Source of the DNA: Chryseobacterium vaccae
GTDB taxonomy: Bacteria > Bacteroidota > Bacteroidia > Flavobacteriales > Weeksellaceae
Assembly: GCF_009602705.1 (NCBI RefSeq)
Contig: NZ_VSWH01000001.1
Coordinates: forward strand, 496,001-560,000
DNA: 64,000 bases
Direction: 5' to 3'
The position numbers and the translations under genes were made by a program. This document shows positions 16,406-25,920 of this stretch, piece after piece; position 1 is the first letter of the stretch; every line of letters begins with the position of its first letter. The notes beneath the pieces are model-generated. The model worked only from the letters and a program-made list of their open reading frames with translations. It was not told the origin of the DNA and did not search any database.

Positions 16406-17398
16406 TTATTCTCCTGCGTGGCTGCTAAGGTCTATAGATACCCCTATCTGGTTCACATTGGAAGAGTTGTGATAGCGCACATGGGCATAATCAATTCGGA
16501 ATTTTCTTAATTTAATTCCAAATCCTCCGGAAAGTCCCGAAAAGTTTCTCTGATCTGCCACGGCAAGTTCATTACCTCTTTTTACGTTATATCCCAGTCT
16601 GATATTAAACCCTTTTTCCGGGAAAAGTTCTGCTCCCACAGAAAAGTGGTCTGCCAGTTTTCTTCCGAAGCCTACTTCCTGTCCGTTCACATTATATTGA
16701 TCAGAAATATCAAACTGCTGAAGATCGTGAGCGGTAATGGTGATGGCAAGAGGAATCATTTTCAGAATCTTGGTGTAGCCCAAGTCAACCCTGAACGGAA
16801 GATTTTCTCTTGTTCCGTTGAATGATTTCAGCTGAAATCCGAAGTTTCTTAATACTAGGGAAAGAGTTTCTTTATTTTTCTTATTATAGTAGGTAACTCC
16901 TGCCGTTCCCGAGATGGCAGAAGACGTATAATTGTCAATTTTTGAAGTGATGAAATTAATTCCTCCGCCAATGGTCCAGTCTTCTTCAAACTGGTAGGCA
17001 TATCCTGCACCAATAGCTACATCTGAAGCTTTGAAATCTCCGTTCTGATAACCGCTTTCATCGGTTCTCGGAATACTTCCGTAGCTCATATACCTTGCAT
17101 TGATCGTGGCCATATGACCATTATCGAAATCTCTGGCATAGGCAACGGTTCCATATTTTGAGTCGGCAAGATAGGCCGCACCGTTTACAGAAAGCTGTTT
17201 ATCTGAATCTCTATTAAGAAGGGACGGGTTTGCAATAGCAAAGGAAACATCATGATCTCTTATGGAAATTGCATCACCGCCTAAGGCAGCCTGTCTGGCA
17301 GATACAGGTATGTTTAAGAAAGGATAAACATTTGTTCCTGTTTGCGCATAAGAAACAATTCCTGATAGAAATAATGAAAAAATGATAATTTTCTTCAA
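16406..17398 (-). CDS. porQ: type IX secretion system protein PorQ
   Basis: A 330-residue outer-membrane beta-barrel protein with an N-terminal signal peptide ending at VSYAQ. The conserved PorQ start TNVYPFLNIPVSARQAALGGDAISIRDHD is clear, and the protein ends in repeated beta-strands with IRLGYNVKRGNELAV and RIDYAHVRYHN. PorQ is part of the type IX secretion machinery (in Porphyromonas it takes part with PorV/PorU-type components in processing exported proteins). The start codon is TTG: an in-frame stop lies upstream and no ATG would keep the signal peptide. A near-perfect promoter precedes it. Confidence 0.93.
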   Translation of the reverse strand: MKKIIIFSLFLSGIVSYAQTGTNVYPFLNIPVSARQAALGGDAISIRDHDVSFAIANPSLLNRDSDKQLSVNGAAYLADSKYGTVAYARDFDNGHMATINARYMSYGSIPRTDESGYQNGDFKASDVAIGAGYAYQFEEDWTIGGGINFITSKIDNYTSSAISGTAGVTYYNKKNKETLSLVLRNFGFQLKSFNGTRENLPFRVDLGYTKILKMIPLAITITAHDLQQFDISDQYNVNGQEVGFGRKLADHFSVGAELFPEKGFNIRLGYNVKRGNELAVADQRNFSGLSGGFGIKLRKFRIDYAHVRYHNSSNVNQIGVSIDLSSHAGE

Positions 17399-17416
17399 TT
17401 CAATTTATAATTAATG

Positions 17417-17445
17417 CAAAAATAATCCTTTTTCGTACTTATCAA
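17417..17445 (-). promoter_or_regulatory. porQ promoter
   Basis: On the minus strand this is TTG (17443-17445), 18 bases, then TATTTTTG (17417-17424). It is a full match to the Bacteroidota primary sigma consensus TTG-N17-20-TAnnTTTG, about 19 bases upstream of the porQ start codon. Confidence 0.75.
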
Positions 17446-17503
17446 AATATTTCTAACATTATTTGTGTGTAAATATTTTTCTTTTACCAATATTTTTAAT
17501 GAT

Positions 17504-17511
17504 TATATTTG
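17504..17511 (+). promoter_or_regulatory. -7 element of the pyrH promoter
   Basis: TATATTTG matches the TAnnTTTG consensus about 52 bases upstream of pyrH. No clear TTG is seen at -33. It is divergent from the porQ promoter. Confidence 0.5.
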
Positions 17512-17545
17512 CAAAATCAAATTTCGGGGAAATTACCTCCAATAA

Positions 17546-18271
<726 letters not shown>

Positions 18272-18386
18272 GTAAGAGCCAGATTACGGGCAGTGGATAA
18301 TAGGTAATTGCAGTTAAGTTTTTTTTATAATACTTATCATTTATCACTTATAATTAATGTGTAATTTATCAAACTATAATATAATA

Positions 18387-18941
18387 ATGGAAGAATTAGA
18401 TCTTATATTAGACTCTGTAAAGCATGACATGGATGCAGCTGTAAAGCACCTGGAACACGCATTTCAAAGAATTAGAGCAGGACGTGCTTCTACGGCGATG
18501 GTTCAGGATGTGATGGTGGAATATTACGGAGCAATGACTCCTATCAACCAGGTTGCCAACGTGTCTATTCCAGATGCAATGACAATTTCTATTCAACCTT
18601 GGGACAGAACGGCGATCAATGCAATTGAGAAAGCGATTATTAATTCAAACTTAGGTTTTGCACCTTCTAATAATGGAGAAAACATTATCCTTAACGTTCC
18701 GCCTTTAACAGAGGAAAGAAGAAGGGAATTGGCAAAACAGGCTAAAGGAGAAGCTGAGCAGACTAAAGTAACGGTAAGAAACGCAAGACAGGACGGGTTG
18801 AAAGAACTTAAAAAGCTGGAAGGAGTTTCTGAAGATGTAGTAAAAGGGGTGGAAGAAGAAATCCAGGCTTATACTGACAAATACGTAAAGCTTTGTGACG
18901 AACATCTTAAAACAAAAGAAGCTGAAATTATGAAAGTATAA
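18387..18941 (+). CDS. frr: ribosome recycling factor
   Basis: A 184-residue protein that, with EF-G, splits post-termination ribosomes. The L-shaped two-domain fold is recognised by FQRIRAGRASTAMVQDVMVEYYGAMTPINQVANVSIPD and the C-terminal helix EERRRELAKQAKGEAEQTKVTVRNARQDG. The start is set at MEELDLILDSV, the family start. An upstream in-frame ATG would add ten unrelated residues. A strong bidirectional terminator follows 20 bp after the stop. Confidence 0.97.
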   Translation: MEELDLILDSVKHDMDAAVKHLEHAFQRIRAGRASTAMVQDVMVEYYGAMTPINQVANVSIPDAMTISIQPWDRTAINAIEKAIINSNLGFAPSNNGENIILNVPPLTEERRRELAKQAKGEAEQTKVTVRNARQDGLKELKKLEGVSEDVVKGVEEEIQAYTDKYVKLCDEHLKTKEAEIMKV

Positions 18942-18961
18942 TTTTCAGTTTTTTGAAAATA

Positions 18962-18998
18962 AAAAAGAGGCTTCCCCTGGAAACCTCTTTTTGTTTTT
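18962..18998 (+). terminator. bidirectional intrinsic terminator after frr
   Basis: The stem AAAAAGAGG-c-TTCC / GGAA-a-CCTCTTTTT (18962-18975 with 18979-18992) has a three-base loop. It is followed by a T-run on the plus strand and preceded by an A-run that serves the convergent lipoprotein gene. Confidence 0.85.
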
Positions 18999-19639
18999 TA
19001 AAGACATTGCTTTTCTTCTTTCTGATCTTTGTTTTTTATGAGCAGTCCATATGTTTTCATAAGATCTTCAATTGTACAATGGATTTCTTTTCCGGGGATT
19101 TTAGAGGGATCTGGTTTTTCTGAATCATCTGATCGTATGCTGTATTTCTTTTCAAGGCACCTGATTGGTTTTCCGTTTTGGATATAAATTCTTGTTTCTG
19201 TAATGTCGTCTTTAGTAATCGGTTTTTCCGGGGTTCCTCCATCGAAATTCCAGATTGCTTCTTCTCTGAATATAAAGAATGGTTTTCCATTTTTGATAAA
19301 ATACTGTTCAGTAGCTGAAAAATGGCTGTGTTCAGCATAGGAATGCCGGATCACCTTAATTTCATTCTTATCCGAGTAGAAAGTAACCTCTCCTGAAGGT
19401 TCTTCATTGCAGTTGTAGGTAAAGCCTTTCGTTGTAAACTTCTTAGCTTCCAAAAGGGCATGAAGCCTGTTGTATTCTTTTTTGATGTTATCAATAGGAT
19501 CAGATGAATCTGTTTCTGAAGCTTTTTTAACAGCAGAACTGTCTGCCCCGGAAGACGGTAGGAGAGCCTTTTCCTTGTTGTCTGCTTTTTTACAAGACAT
19601 AAAGATAGCCAGGAATGCTGTGATGAATATTGTTTTCAT
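18998..19639 (-). CDS. lipoprotein of unknown function
   Basis: A 213-residue protein with a lipoprotein signal (MKTIFITAFLAIFMSC, lipobox FMSC), so it is predicted to be attached to the cell envelope. After a Ser/Asp-rich linker there is a single globular domain with an aromatic-rich beta pattern (FTYNCNEEPSGEVTFYSDKNEIKVIRHSY, then YFIKNGKPFFIFREEAIWNFDGGTPEKP and IYIQNGKPIRCLEKKY). No family was recognised. It is a lone gene with a terminator shared with frr at its 3' end. Confidence 0.75.
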   Translation of the reverse strand: MKTIFITAFLAIFMSCKKADNKEKALLPSSGADSSAVKKASETDSSDPIDNIKKEYNRLHALLEAKKFTTKGFTYNCNEEPSGEVTFYSDKNEIKVIRHSYAEHSHFSATEQYFIKNGKPFFIFREEAIWNFDGGTPEKPITKDDITETRIYIQNGKPIRCLEKKYSIRSDDSEKPDPSKIPGKEIHCTIEDLMKTYGLLIKNKDQKEEKQCL

Positions 19640-19727
19640 ATTTTGTAAGGTGGTATTAAAAACGGAGACTTCCGTGGGAAACCTTCGTTCGGGATCTTGA
19701 TTTCTGGTTTAGAAAGGTTTGAAGCAG

Positions 19728-19856
19728 GGAGATGGGGGGATGGAAGTTATGAAAGTCATCACTCATAATTGCCATTCTGTTTAAAATAATTTGATTATAC
19801 AGTGACCTTCAATACCTATAACCAAAAATAACTTCCATCCTCCTTCTTCCATCCAT
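19728..19856. repeat. inverted-repeat element in the 251-bp gap
   Basis: Perfect 13-base arms (19738-19750 and 19828-19840, GGATGGAAGTTAT and its complement) enclose 77 bases. Outside the arms, GATGG-rich and CCATC-rich stretches extend the pairing imperfectly to about 19728-19856. The stretch has no gene. It looks like a miniature intergenic element of the kind scattered through Chryseobacterium-type genomes. Confidence 0.5.
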
Positions 19857-19890
19857 TAATCTTACCTTACTTCTTCCGAATTCAGGTTAT

Positions 19891-20685
19891 TTATTTGCAG
19901 TTTTCGTTATAATCAACAATTACTTCTTCCACAATCTCAGGGATGTTTGACATGACGTCATCAATCTGGCTTTTGATCAGTTTTCCAAGCCCGGATCTTT
20001 TCTTTTCGTCATTTTTTAGAGAAGCATAAGAACCTGCAGTCAGCTTTCCTTTGGCATAGCTGCAATCTGTAATAACCGTTTTGGCTTTAGCAAATGTAAG
20101 CTCTTCCAGTTTGCCACCCCTTTTGGAATAAATATAAGAAGGGAAATTTCTCATTCTTTCATTTTCCTTGTCAGCGGCAGCAATTTGTCCGCCTGCGGAG
20201 AATGTAGTAGGATAGCCGTAAAGTTTATATACTTTGATTTTCCCATCCGTAACCACTTCTGCAAACTGTGTACTTTTGGTAAGGTTATTAAATGCTTTAA
20301 GATTACCGCTCAGTCCGCCGGTTGCGGTATTAAAACCTTCTTTTGTATTGGTGTACTTTATGGTTTCAAAATGTCTTTCATTATTGTTTTCATCAACAGC
20401 GGTATATCCTTTAATATCATCCGCATCAAAACCTTTGAATTTCTGTTTCTTTTTAGATTTGTCAATATCAGTTGCAGCAATGAATTTCACTTTTTTCTGA
20501 TTATCCCACGGATTTCTTTCGTCTCCGTTCAGACGTACGATTCCTTCTATTTTTTTTCCGCTTTTATCGATGATATACCCTAATTTTTCATCATTTTTCA
20601 GATCATAATCTGTAGCGTTGTCTTCCTGTGCATACACATTTACTGAGACTATAGTGAATAAGCTCAATAGTAGTACTTTTTTCAT
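19891..20685 (-). CDS. exported protein of unknown function
   Basis: A 264-residue protein with a signal peptide (MKKVLLLSLFTIVSVNVYAQ) and no lipobox, so it is probably periplasmic or outer-membrane associated. The mature part has a beta-rich repeat-like pattern (KLGYIIDKSGKKIEGIVRLNGDERNPWDNQKKVKFIAATD, then FKGFDADDIKGYTAVD) and ends in an acidic helix. The first half resembles a Bacteroidota pattern in which a protein property is described by short beta-hairpins, but no named family was recognised. It stands alone on the minus strand, followed by a repeat-bearing gap. Confidence 0.75.
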   Translation of the reverse strand: MKKVLLLSLFTIVSVNVYAQEDNATDYDLKNDEKLGYIIDKSGKKIEGIVRLNGDERNPWDNQKKVKFIAATDIDKSKKKQKFKGFDADDIKGYTAVDENNNERHFETIKYTNTKEGFNTATGGLSGNLKAFNNLTKSTQFAEVVTDGKIKVYKLYGYPTTFSAGGQIAAADKENERMRNFPSYIYSKRGGKLEELTFAKAKTVITDCSYAKGKLTAGSYASLKNDEKKRSGLGKLIKSQIDDVMSNIPEIVEEVIVDYNENCK

Positions 20686-20767
20686 GTAGTTATTATTTTT
20701 AACAATTTTTGTAAATATAATCTTTTATACTTTAGGGCATGACATAATAGAATACCATACTTTCAGG

Positions 20768-20797
20768 TATAAAAAAGACCCGGATTTCTCCAGGCCT
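20768..20797 (-). terminator. intrinsic terminator after lptF
   Basis: On the minus strand the stem CCTGGA / TCCGGG closes on a GAAA loop and is followed by TCTTTTTTAT. It lies about 30 bp beyond the lptF stop codon. One pair is a wobble. Confidence 0.65.
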
Positions 20798-20824
20798 GTA
20801 TTTATAAGTGCATTTTTAATATCA

Positions 20825-22282
20825 TTACTGGTATCTCGTATGCTCTTTCGTTTTCACGAACAGCTTTGTAATAGGTTTAAAGAACGCCTTGTATTTCTCC
20901 GCATCAAACAGTTGTGAGTCGGTAAGGGCTTTATACGTCATCCATACTCCGAAAGGAAGAAGAATGAGATTAGGAAGCCATGCTGCCAGATAAGGACTCA
21001 TTTTTCCGCCCCATGCCACGTTTTCAATCCCGAGATTCATCACGTAGAAGATGATGAAAATAACGATGGCTATGATCACCGGAAGTCCCATTCCTCCTTT
21101 TCTGATGATGGATCCTAAACTGGCCCCAATCAGGAAGAAGATGATACAGGTTACAGAATAGGAAATAATCCTTTGCTGATAAATGACAACTTTACTGAAA
21201 TATTTGATATTGGAACTGAATTCATTCTTTTTATCTGCTGCAGTTGTTTTCAGGCTCTCCAGATTATTATAGGAATTATAAAGAAGGTCCAGTTTTTTAT
21301 CTCCTTTTATTGAATCTAATTTGATCTGGGACTTCGGGGCAGCTTTTGATTTTACATTTTTATCCATATAGCTGATCACCGAATTGGTACGGCTCAGGAC
21401 ATCGGTTCCGATATTGGTGAAAAAATCTGCATTGTCTTTTTTGTTTTTAGCTACCGTTTCAATAAGTTGTCCATAGGTCTGGAAACGATAATCGTCCGTA
21501 ATCTGTTCTTTTTCAATAGCCTTGTTGACGATTTCACTGACATCGAAGTGAGAAACCAGCGTGTCAAACTTAATGGCCTGATCCGGTTGTTTTTTTCTTA
21601 CATTCTCTCCTTTTCCTGCAAAATTGTCTTCTAATATATAACCATTATACAATTCCAGCTTTAGAAAGTTTTTATTGGCGATCGGTACAAATCGTCCTTT
21701 TTCAGCTACAATAGACCGTTGATTTTCATAGGTGCTGGCTTTTTTGTGAACAAAAACCCCTTCAATATGTTCACCGTTATCCCCATAAATTTTATCAAAC
21801 TTTACCATGTATCCGGGAAGCTGATCAATAAACTGTCCTGGTGTAAAGTTAAGCGCCGGCTTAGTCTGTGCAATATTGAAAAGCATATTCTTAGCCTTTT
21901 TCTGGAAATCTGGAATAATATTATTGGAGAAGAAAAAAAGCATGACTGCCAATACGGTTGCCACTCCCAACAGTGGTGCCATTACCCTTGTAAGAGAAAT
22001 TCCGGCAGCTTTCATGGCGGCAAGTTCATACCGTTCTCCGAATTCTCCAAAAGACATAATGCTTGCCAGAAGTATGGTAAGCGGGAGTACCATACTGATA
22101 ACGCTTACCCCCAGATAAAAAAGAAGTTTAAGGATCTGCCAGTAGCTTAATCCTTTACCCATAAATTGCCCCAACTGAACCCAGATAATGTTTACAATAA
22201 AAATGAAAAACAATACGCTGAATATAAAGAAAAACGGTCCAAAGAAGGTTTTTATGATATATCGGTCTAGTATTTTTAACAT
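20825..22282 (-). CDS. LptF/LptG-family lipopolysaccharide export permease
   Basis: A 485-residue inner-membrane protein of the YjgP/YjgQ (LptF/LptG) family, which with LptB forms the ATP-driven extractor of lipopolysaccharide. The N-terminus starts LKILDRYIIKTFFGPFFF, the family hallmark. Two membrane segments then precede a large periplasmic jellyroll domain (about residues 115-370), and three or four membrane segments end the protein (IFFLIGASLGSIIRKGGMGLPV). The periplasmic domain is longer than in E. coli, as usual in Bacteroidota. Bacteroidota often encode two paralogues, so whether this is F or G is not decided. It follows a LolA-like gene. Confidence 0.9.
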   Translation of the reverse strand: MLKILDRYIIKTFFGPFFFIFSVLFFIFIVNIIWVQLGQFMGKGLSYWQILKLLFYLGVSVISMVLPLTILLASIMSFGEFGERYELAAMKAAGISLTRVMAPLLGVATVLAVMLFFFSNNIIPDFQKKAKNMLFNIAQTKPALNFTPGQFIDQLPGYMVKFDKIYGDNGEHIEGVFVHKKASTYENQRSIVAEKGRFVPIANKNFLKLELYNGYILEDNFAGKGENVRKKQPDQAIKFDTLVSHFDVSEIVNKAIEKEQITDDYRFQTYGQLIETVAKNKKDNADFFTNIGTDVLSRTNSVISYMDKNVKSKAAPKSQIKLDSIKGDKKLDLLYNSYNNLESLKTTAADKKNEFSSNIKYFSKVVIYQQRIISYSVTCIIFFLIGASLGSIIRKGGMGLPVIIAIVIFIIFYVMNLGIENVAWGGKMSPYLAAWLPNLILLPFGVWMTYKALTDSQLFDAEKYKAFFKPITKLFVKTKEHTRYQ

Positions 22283-22296
22283 GCGCCAAAATTAAT

Positions 22297-22324
22297 CAAA
22301 AAGCCACAAATTTTACTTGTGGCT
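22297..22324 (-). terminator. intrinsic terminator between the lolA-like gene and lptF
   Basis: On the minus strand the stem AGCCACAA (22317-22324) pairs perfectly with TTGTGGCT (22302-22309), followed by TTTTTGATT. It sits 80 bp after the lolA-like stop and about 15 bp before the lptF start, so lptF probably has partly independent expression or read-through. Confidence 0.75.
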
Positions 22325-22404
22325 CTTATAATTTTTATATTTTTCTTTTAAGACTAAATAACAAAAAGACGAATTAGCAGCTTTACGATTTAGTTTTTCT
22401 ATTT

Positions 22405-23052
22405 TTAAAGTTCTGTGATCACGTAATTTTTGAACTTATTCTTATCAAAAACGAACATATTAGGGTCCAGCTCCTGGTTTTCCTTGTATTCTTTGATGGC
22501 GATTACGGCTACATCCTGATTATTTCCGTGCTGCTCAAGTTTTACCATTTGTTTCTTTGCAGAATCTACAAAAAGATAAACATATTTTATTCCGTTGGAT
22601 TTTACTGGGGTCAGCTTGATGAAATCTGCGTTTACTCCGTTTACTGTTTTTTTACCATTGTAGGTTACGTTGTAATCATTTCTGTAAGTAGAAAGATAAT
22701 TGATAGGAGAGAACATAGAACTGCTTCCGTTAGGCTTGGCAATGGTTACCTCCATATCATCAGCATTGATGTTGTAAATTTTGTTTCCATCATAGATCTG
22801 TTCCGTATCCATGATCTTAAGCTTATATTTTTCCCCTGCAGCATAATAGATCCCCGGTTCTGTTTTCGTCACCTGTCCATTTAGTCCGCTTCCAAAAGAA
22901 AATTTGAAGTAAGAATTCTTTTTAGAATTATAGTTGGCTGTAATATCATCCAATATCTTTTTAGCTTTTGCATCAATTTTCTGTGCCTGAGCCATTCCAA
23001 CTGCACCTACAACAAAACTTCCCAATATAACTTTTGAAATAATATTTTTCAT
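22405..23052 (-). CDS. LolA-like outer-membrane lipoprotein carrier protein
   Basis: A 215-residue protein with a signal peptide ending near GMAQAQ. The LolA fold is indicated by the N-terminal helix and first strands (KKILDDITANYNSKKNSYFKFSFGSGLNG), YAAGEKYKLKIMDTEQIYDGNKIYNINADDMEVTI, and the C-terminal DPNMFVFDKNKFKNYVITEL. LolA proteins chaperone lipoproteins across the periplasm. It sits between ftsK and lptF on the same strand, in the same envelope-biogenesis group. The family in Bacteroidota is divergent, so the name is by fold and context. Confidence 0.85.
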   Translation of the reverse strand: MKNIISKVILGSFVVGAVGMAQAQKIDAKAKKILDDITANYNSKKNSYFKFSFGSGLNGQVTKTEPGIYYAAGEKYKLKIMDTEQIYDGNKIYNINADDMEVTIAKPNGSSSMFSPINYLSTYRNDYNVTYNGKKTVNGVNADFIKLTPVKSNGIKYVYLFVDSAKKQMVKLEQHGNNQDVAVIAIKEYKENQELDPNMFVFDKNKFKNYVITEL

Positions 23053-23113
23053 TTTCTTTATTTAATAATCTTTAGATTTTTAATTTTAAGGGTGAAACAA
23101 TTTGTTTTTCCTT

Positions 23114-25681
23114 CTAACTACGCAGATCTTCCAAAAACTGTTCCAAAGAGTGTAAGTCACTGATCAGTACCTCTCTTGCTTTAGCTCCGTTAAAGCCTCC
23201 TACAATACCACTTGCCTCCAGCTGATCCATAATTCTTCCCGCTCTGTTATAGCCCAGTTTAAGCTGTCTCTGAAGCATAGAAGTAGATCCTTGTTGTGTA
23301 GAGACAATAATTCTTGCAGCTTCTTCAAATAATGCATCTTTTTCATTCGGGTCAAAAGCGCCTACTGAACTGGATGAGTCATCAGAAACATATTCAGGAA
23401 GAAGGAAGGCAGAAGCATATCCTTTCTGTTCACCAATGTATTCTGCGATTCGTTCCACTTCCGGAGTATCAACAAAGGCACACTGAAGTCTTAAAATTTC
23501 ATTTCCGTTAAAATAAAGCATATCTCCTTTACCAATCAGCTGATCAGCACCCGGAGAATCCAGGATCGTTCTTGAATCTACACTGGAAATTACTCTGAAG
23601 GCCGCTCTCGCAGGGAAATTGGCTTTAATCATCCCTGTAATTACGTTAACAGAAGGTCTCTGTGTAGCAACAATCAGGTGAATTCCTACGGCTCTGGCAA
23701 GCTGTGCCAGTCTGGCAATCGGTAATTCTACCTCTTTTCCTGCAGTCATAATCAAATCTGCAAATTCGTCTACAACCAATACAATATAAGGAAGGTAACG
23801 ATGCCCGTTTTCAGGGTTGAGTTTTCTTTCCGTGAACTTCTTATTATATTCTTTCAGGTTTTTACAGAAAGCATTCTTAAGAAGGTCATATCTTGTATCC
23901 ATCTCAATACAAAGAGAGTTCAGAGTATTGATTACTTTATTGGTGTCTGTGATAATGGCTTCCTCTGCATCCGGAAGTTTAGCCAGATAATGTCTTTCAA
24001 TTTTTGAATATAAAGAAAGTTCAACCTTTTTAGGATCTACCATTACAAATTTCAGTTCACTTGGATGCTTTTTGTAAAGAAGCGAGGTAAGGATGGCGTT
24101 AATACCTACCGATTTACCCTGTCCTGTGGCTCCGGCCATCAGTAAGTGTGGCATTTTTGCCAGATCGGCCATAAATACTTCGTTAGAAATGGTTTTCCCG
24201 AATACAACTGGAAGATCCATGTCCGTATTCTGGAATTTATGAGAAGCAATGACAGACCTCATGGATACCATGGTAGGGTTCTTTCTCGGTACCTCAATTC
24301 CAATGGTTCCTTTCCCCGGCATTGGAGCAATAATCCTGATTCCAAGAGCGGAAAGGTTCAGCGCAATATCATCCTGCAGTTTTTTGATGGCAGCAACACG
24401 GATTCCCGCTTCCGGTACAATTTCATATAACGTAACCGTTGGTCCAATGGTAGCTTTAATTTCAGCAATCCCTACATTGAAATTCTTTAAAAGACCTACA
24501 ATTTTATTTTTATTTTCTTCCAGTTCTTCTTTGTTGATAGAAATTTCTTCATTTCCGTAATCTTTCAGAAGATCTACAGTCGGCATCTGGAATCCGGCAA
24601 GATCCAGTTTATGATCATACAATCCGTGTTTTTCAACCAGTTCCTGAGATTTTCTGTCCGAATCATCAAGGATATCTATTACAGGAGCTACTTCCACATT
24701 AAATTTAATGTTGTTTTCTTGGGCCGGTGTTGAAACAGGAATTGGCACCTGAACCGGAGAAACCGGGCTCATGTCAAATGCCTGCTCCGGAGTAGAAGTA
24801 GGAACAGCGGGTTTTGTATTCAAATTAAGATTTACAGATTGAGAGAAATCTTTTTTGTCATCTTCAAAAGAAGTATGGTTGGGCGTTACAATAGTTTCTA
24901 CTCCGGTTACCGGTGAAACTTCAGGGAAGCCTTTCGGAACCTGTACTGGTTCCGGTTCTCTTGTTTTTGGCTTCTCCGGTTGCTCAGAAACGTCGGTTAC
25001 CGTAACATTGGGTGCCGTATTTTCAGCTTCTTCTTCAAGTTCATCATCAGCTTCAAAATTTTCATCAGAACTAGGCATCATCGATTTTACCTTTCCGATG
25101 GTGTTTTCGTTAATGCTATCCAGCTTAGCTTTGATTGAGCTGGGACGAAGATTGAATTCTAAAATAAAATATAAAAGAATACTTGCCACCAGAACAACCC
25201 ACAGGCCAACCGTTCCGATGATTGCATTAAGATAATCCATGATCTGGTATCCGTAAACACCTCCCATCACGCCTTGCCCTTTGGTGATAGCACCCATAAA
25301 AATAGGCAGCCAGCAGATGAAAAACAGAGAGTGGCCGATGGTTTTCCATGGCTTGAATATTTTTTTCTTAAGGATCAGAGTTCCTACCGCCATAAATAAA
25401 AAAGCGATAATAAATGAAGCGATCCCTATGCTTTCAAAAATGAAAATATTTCCCAGCCAGTCTCCGGCTTTTCCGAAAATATTGGAGGATTTTATGCTTT
25501 TGTCAAGCATGGTGCCTGCCTGGCTCTGATCTGCTTTCCAGTTCATTAAATAAGAGATGAACGAGAATGTCAGAACTACAGAAAAAAGGATGAAAGTAAG
25601 CCCGAAAAATATGCGTGGCTTTGATAATATCTTACCTGTATCAGGTGATTCTGTTGGTTTTGTCTGTGTCTTTTTATCCAT
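23114..25681 (-). CDS. ftsK: FtsK/SpoIIIE-family DNA translocase
   Basis: An 855-residue protein that pumps chromosomal DNA at the division septum. It has a four-helix membrane N-terminus (about residues 25-175), a Pro/Glu/Thr-rich linker (about 200-340), a RecA-like motor with Walker A GATGQGKS and Walker B YIVLVVDEFADLI, and a C-terminal gamma winged helix (STSMLQRQLKLGYNRAGRIMDQLEASGIVGG) that reads the polar KOPS-type motif. Length is typical for Bacteroidota. The gene starts divergent from the isochorismatase gene and is followed by a LolA-like gene 60 bp away. Confidence 0.96.
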   Translation of the reverse strand: MDKKTQTKPTESPDTGKILSKPRIFFGLTFILFSVVLTFSFISYLMNWKADQSQAGTMLDKSIKSSNIFGKAGDWLGNIFIFESIGIASFIIAFLFMAVGTLILKKKIFKPWKTIGHSLFFICWLPIFMGAITKGQGVMGGVYGYQIMDYLNAIIGTVGLWVVLVASILLYFILEFNLRPSSIKAKLDSINENTIGKVKSMMPSSDENFEADDELEEEAENTAPNVTVTDVSEQPEKPKTREPEPVQVPKGFPEVSPVTGVETIVTPNHTSFEDDKKDFSQSVNLNLNTKPAVPTSTPEQAFDMSPVSPVQVPIPVSTPAQENNIKFNVEVAPVIDILDDSDRKSQELVEKHGLYDHKLDLAGFQMPTVDLLKDYGNEEISINKEELEENKNKIVGLLKNFNVGIAEIKATIGPTVTLYEIVPEAGIRVAAIKKLQDDIALNLSALGIRIIAPMPGKGTIGIEVPRKNPTMVSMRSVIASHKFQNTDMDLPVVFGKTISNEVFMADLAKMPHLLMAGATGQGKSVGINAILTSLLYKKHPSELKFVMVDPKKVELSLYSKIERHYLAKLPDAEEAIITDTNKVINTLNSLCIEMDTRYDLLKNAFCKNLKEYNKKFTERKLNPENGHRYLPYIVLVVDEFADLIMTAGKEVELPIARLAQLARAVGIHLIVATQRPSVNVITGMIKANFPARAAFRVISSVDSRTILDSPGADQLIGKGDMLYFNGNEILRLQCAFVDTPEVERIAEYIGEQKGYASAFLLPEYVSDDSSSSVGAFDPNEKDALFEEAARIIVSTQQGSTSMLQRQLKLGYNRAGRIMDQLEASGIVGGFNGAKAREVLISDLHSLEQFLEDLRS

Positions 25682-25835
25682 AATATCAATGTGGGCAAAT
25701 TTAATGTTTTTTCAACATTAAAAGAATCTTTTTTACTCAAAAAGAGAGCGTAATTTATGGTTATTTTTTTGAATTTACGGTGCTTTACAATGATAATTTT
25801 AAGCTAAAATTTTTAAATCTTTTTCTGTGATGCTG

Positions 25836-25866
25836 AAACGAAGATTCGTTTTTGAACTAGTTCAAA
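25836..25866. promoter_or_regulatory. adjacent palindromes ahead of the isochorismatase gene
   Basis: A perfect 16-base palindrome TTTGAACTAGTTCAAA (25851-25866) directly follows an imperfect one, AAACGAA-ga-TTCGTTT (25836-25851). The palindrome centre is about 37 bases upstream of the end of the -7 element, near position -42 to the expected start of transcription. That is a classical place for a Crp/Fnr-type activator. Confidence 0.5.
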
Positions 25867-25887
25867 GGTTATGGATTTCTGGTACTG

Positions 25888-25895
25888 TAATTTTG
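25888..25895 (+). promoter_or_regulatory. -7 element of the isochorismatase promoter
   Basis: TAATTTTG is a full match to TAnnTTTG, 25 bases upstream of the start codon. There is no TTG at the usual -33 spacing, which fits a promoter that needs an activator bound at the upstream palindrome. Confidence 0.5.
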
Positions 25896-25920
25896 CATAA
25901 TTAAGTTAAAAAAGAAATTC

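Noticed and set aside
20185..20583. A 132-codon plus-strand frame
   Set aside because: It is antisense to the exported 264-residue protein, whose signal peptide and codon pattern are clearly the real ones.
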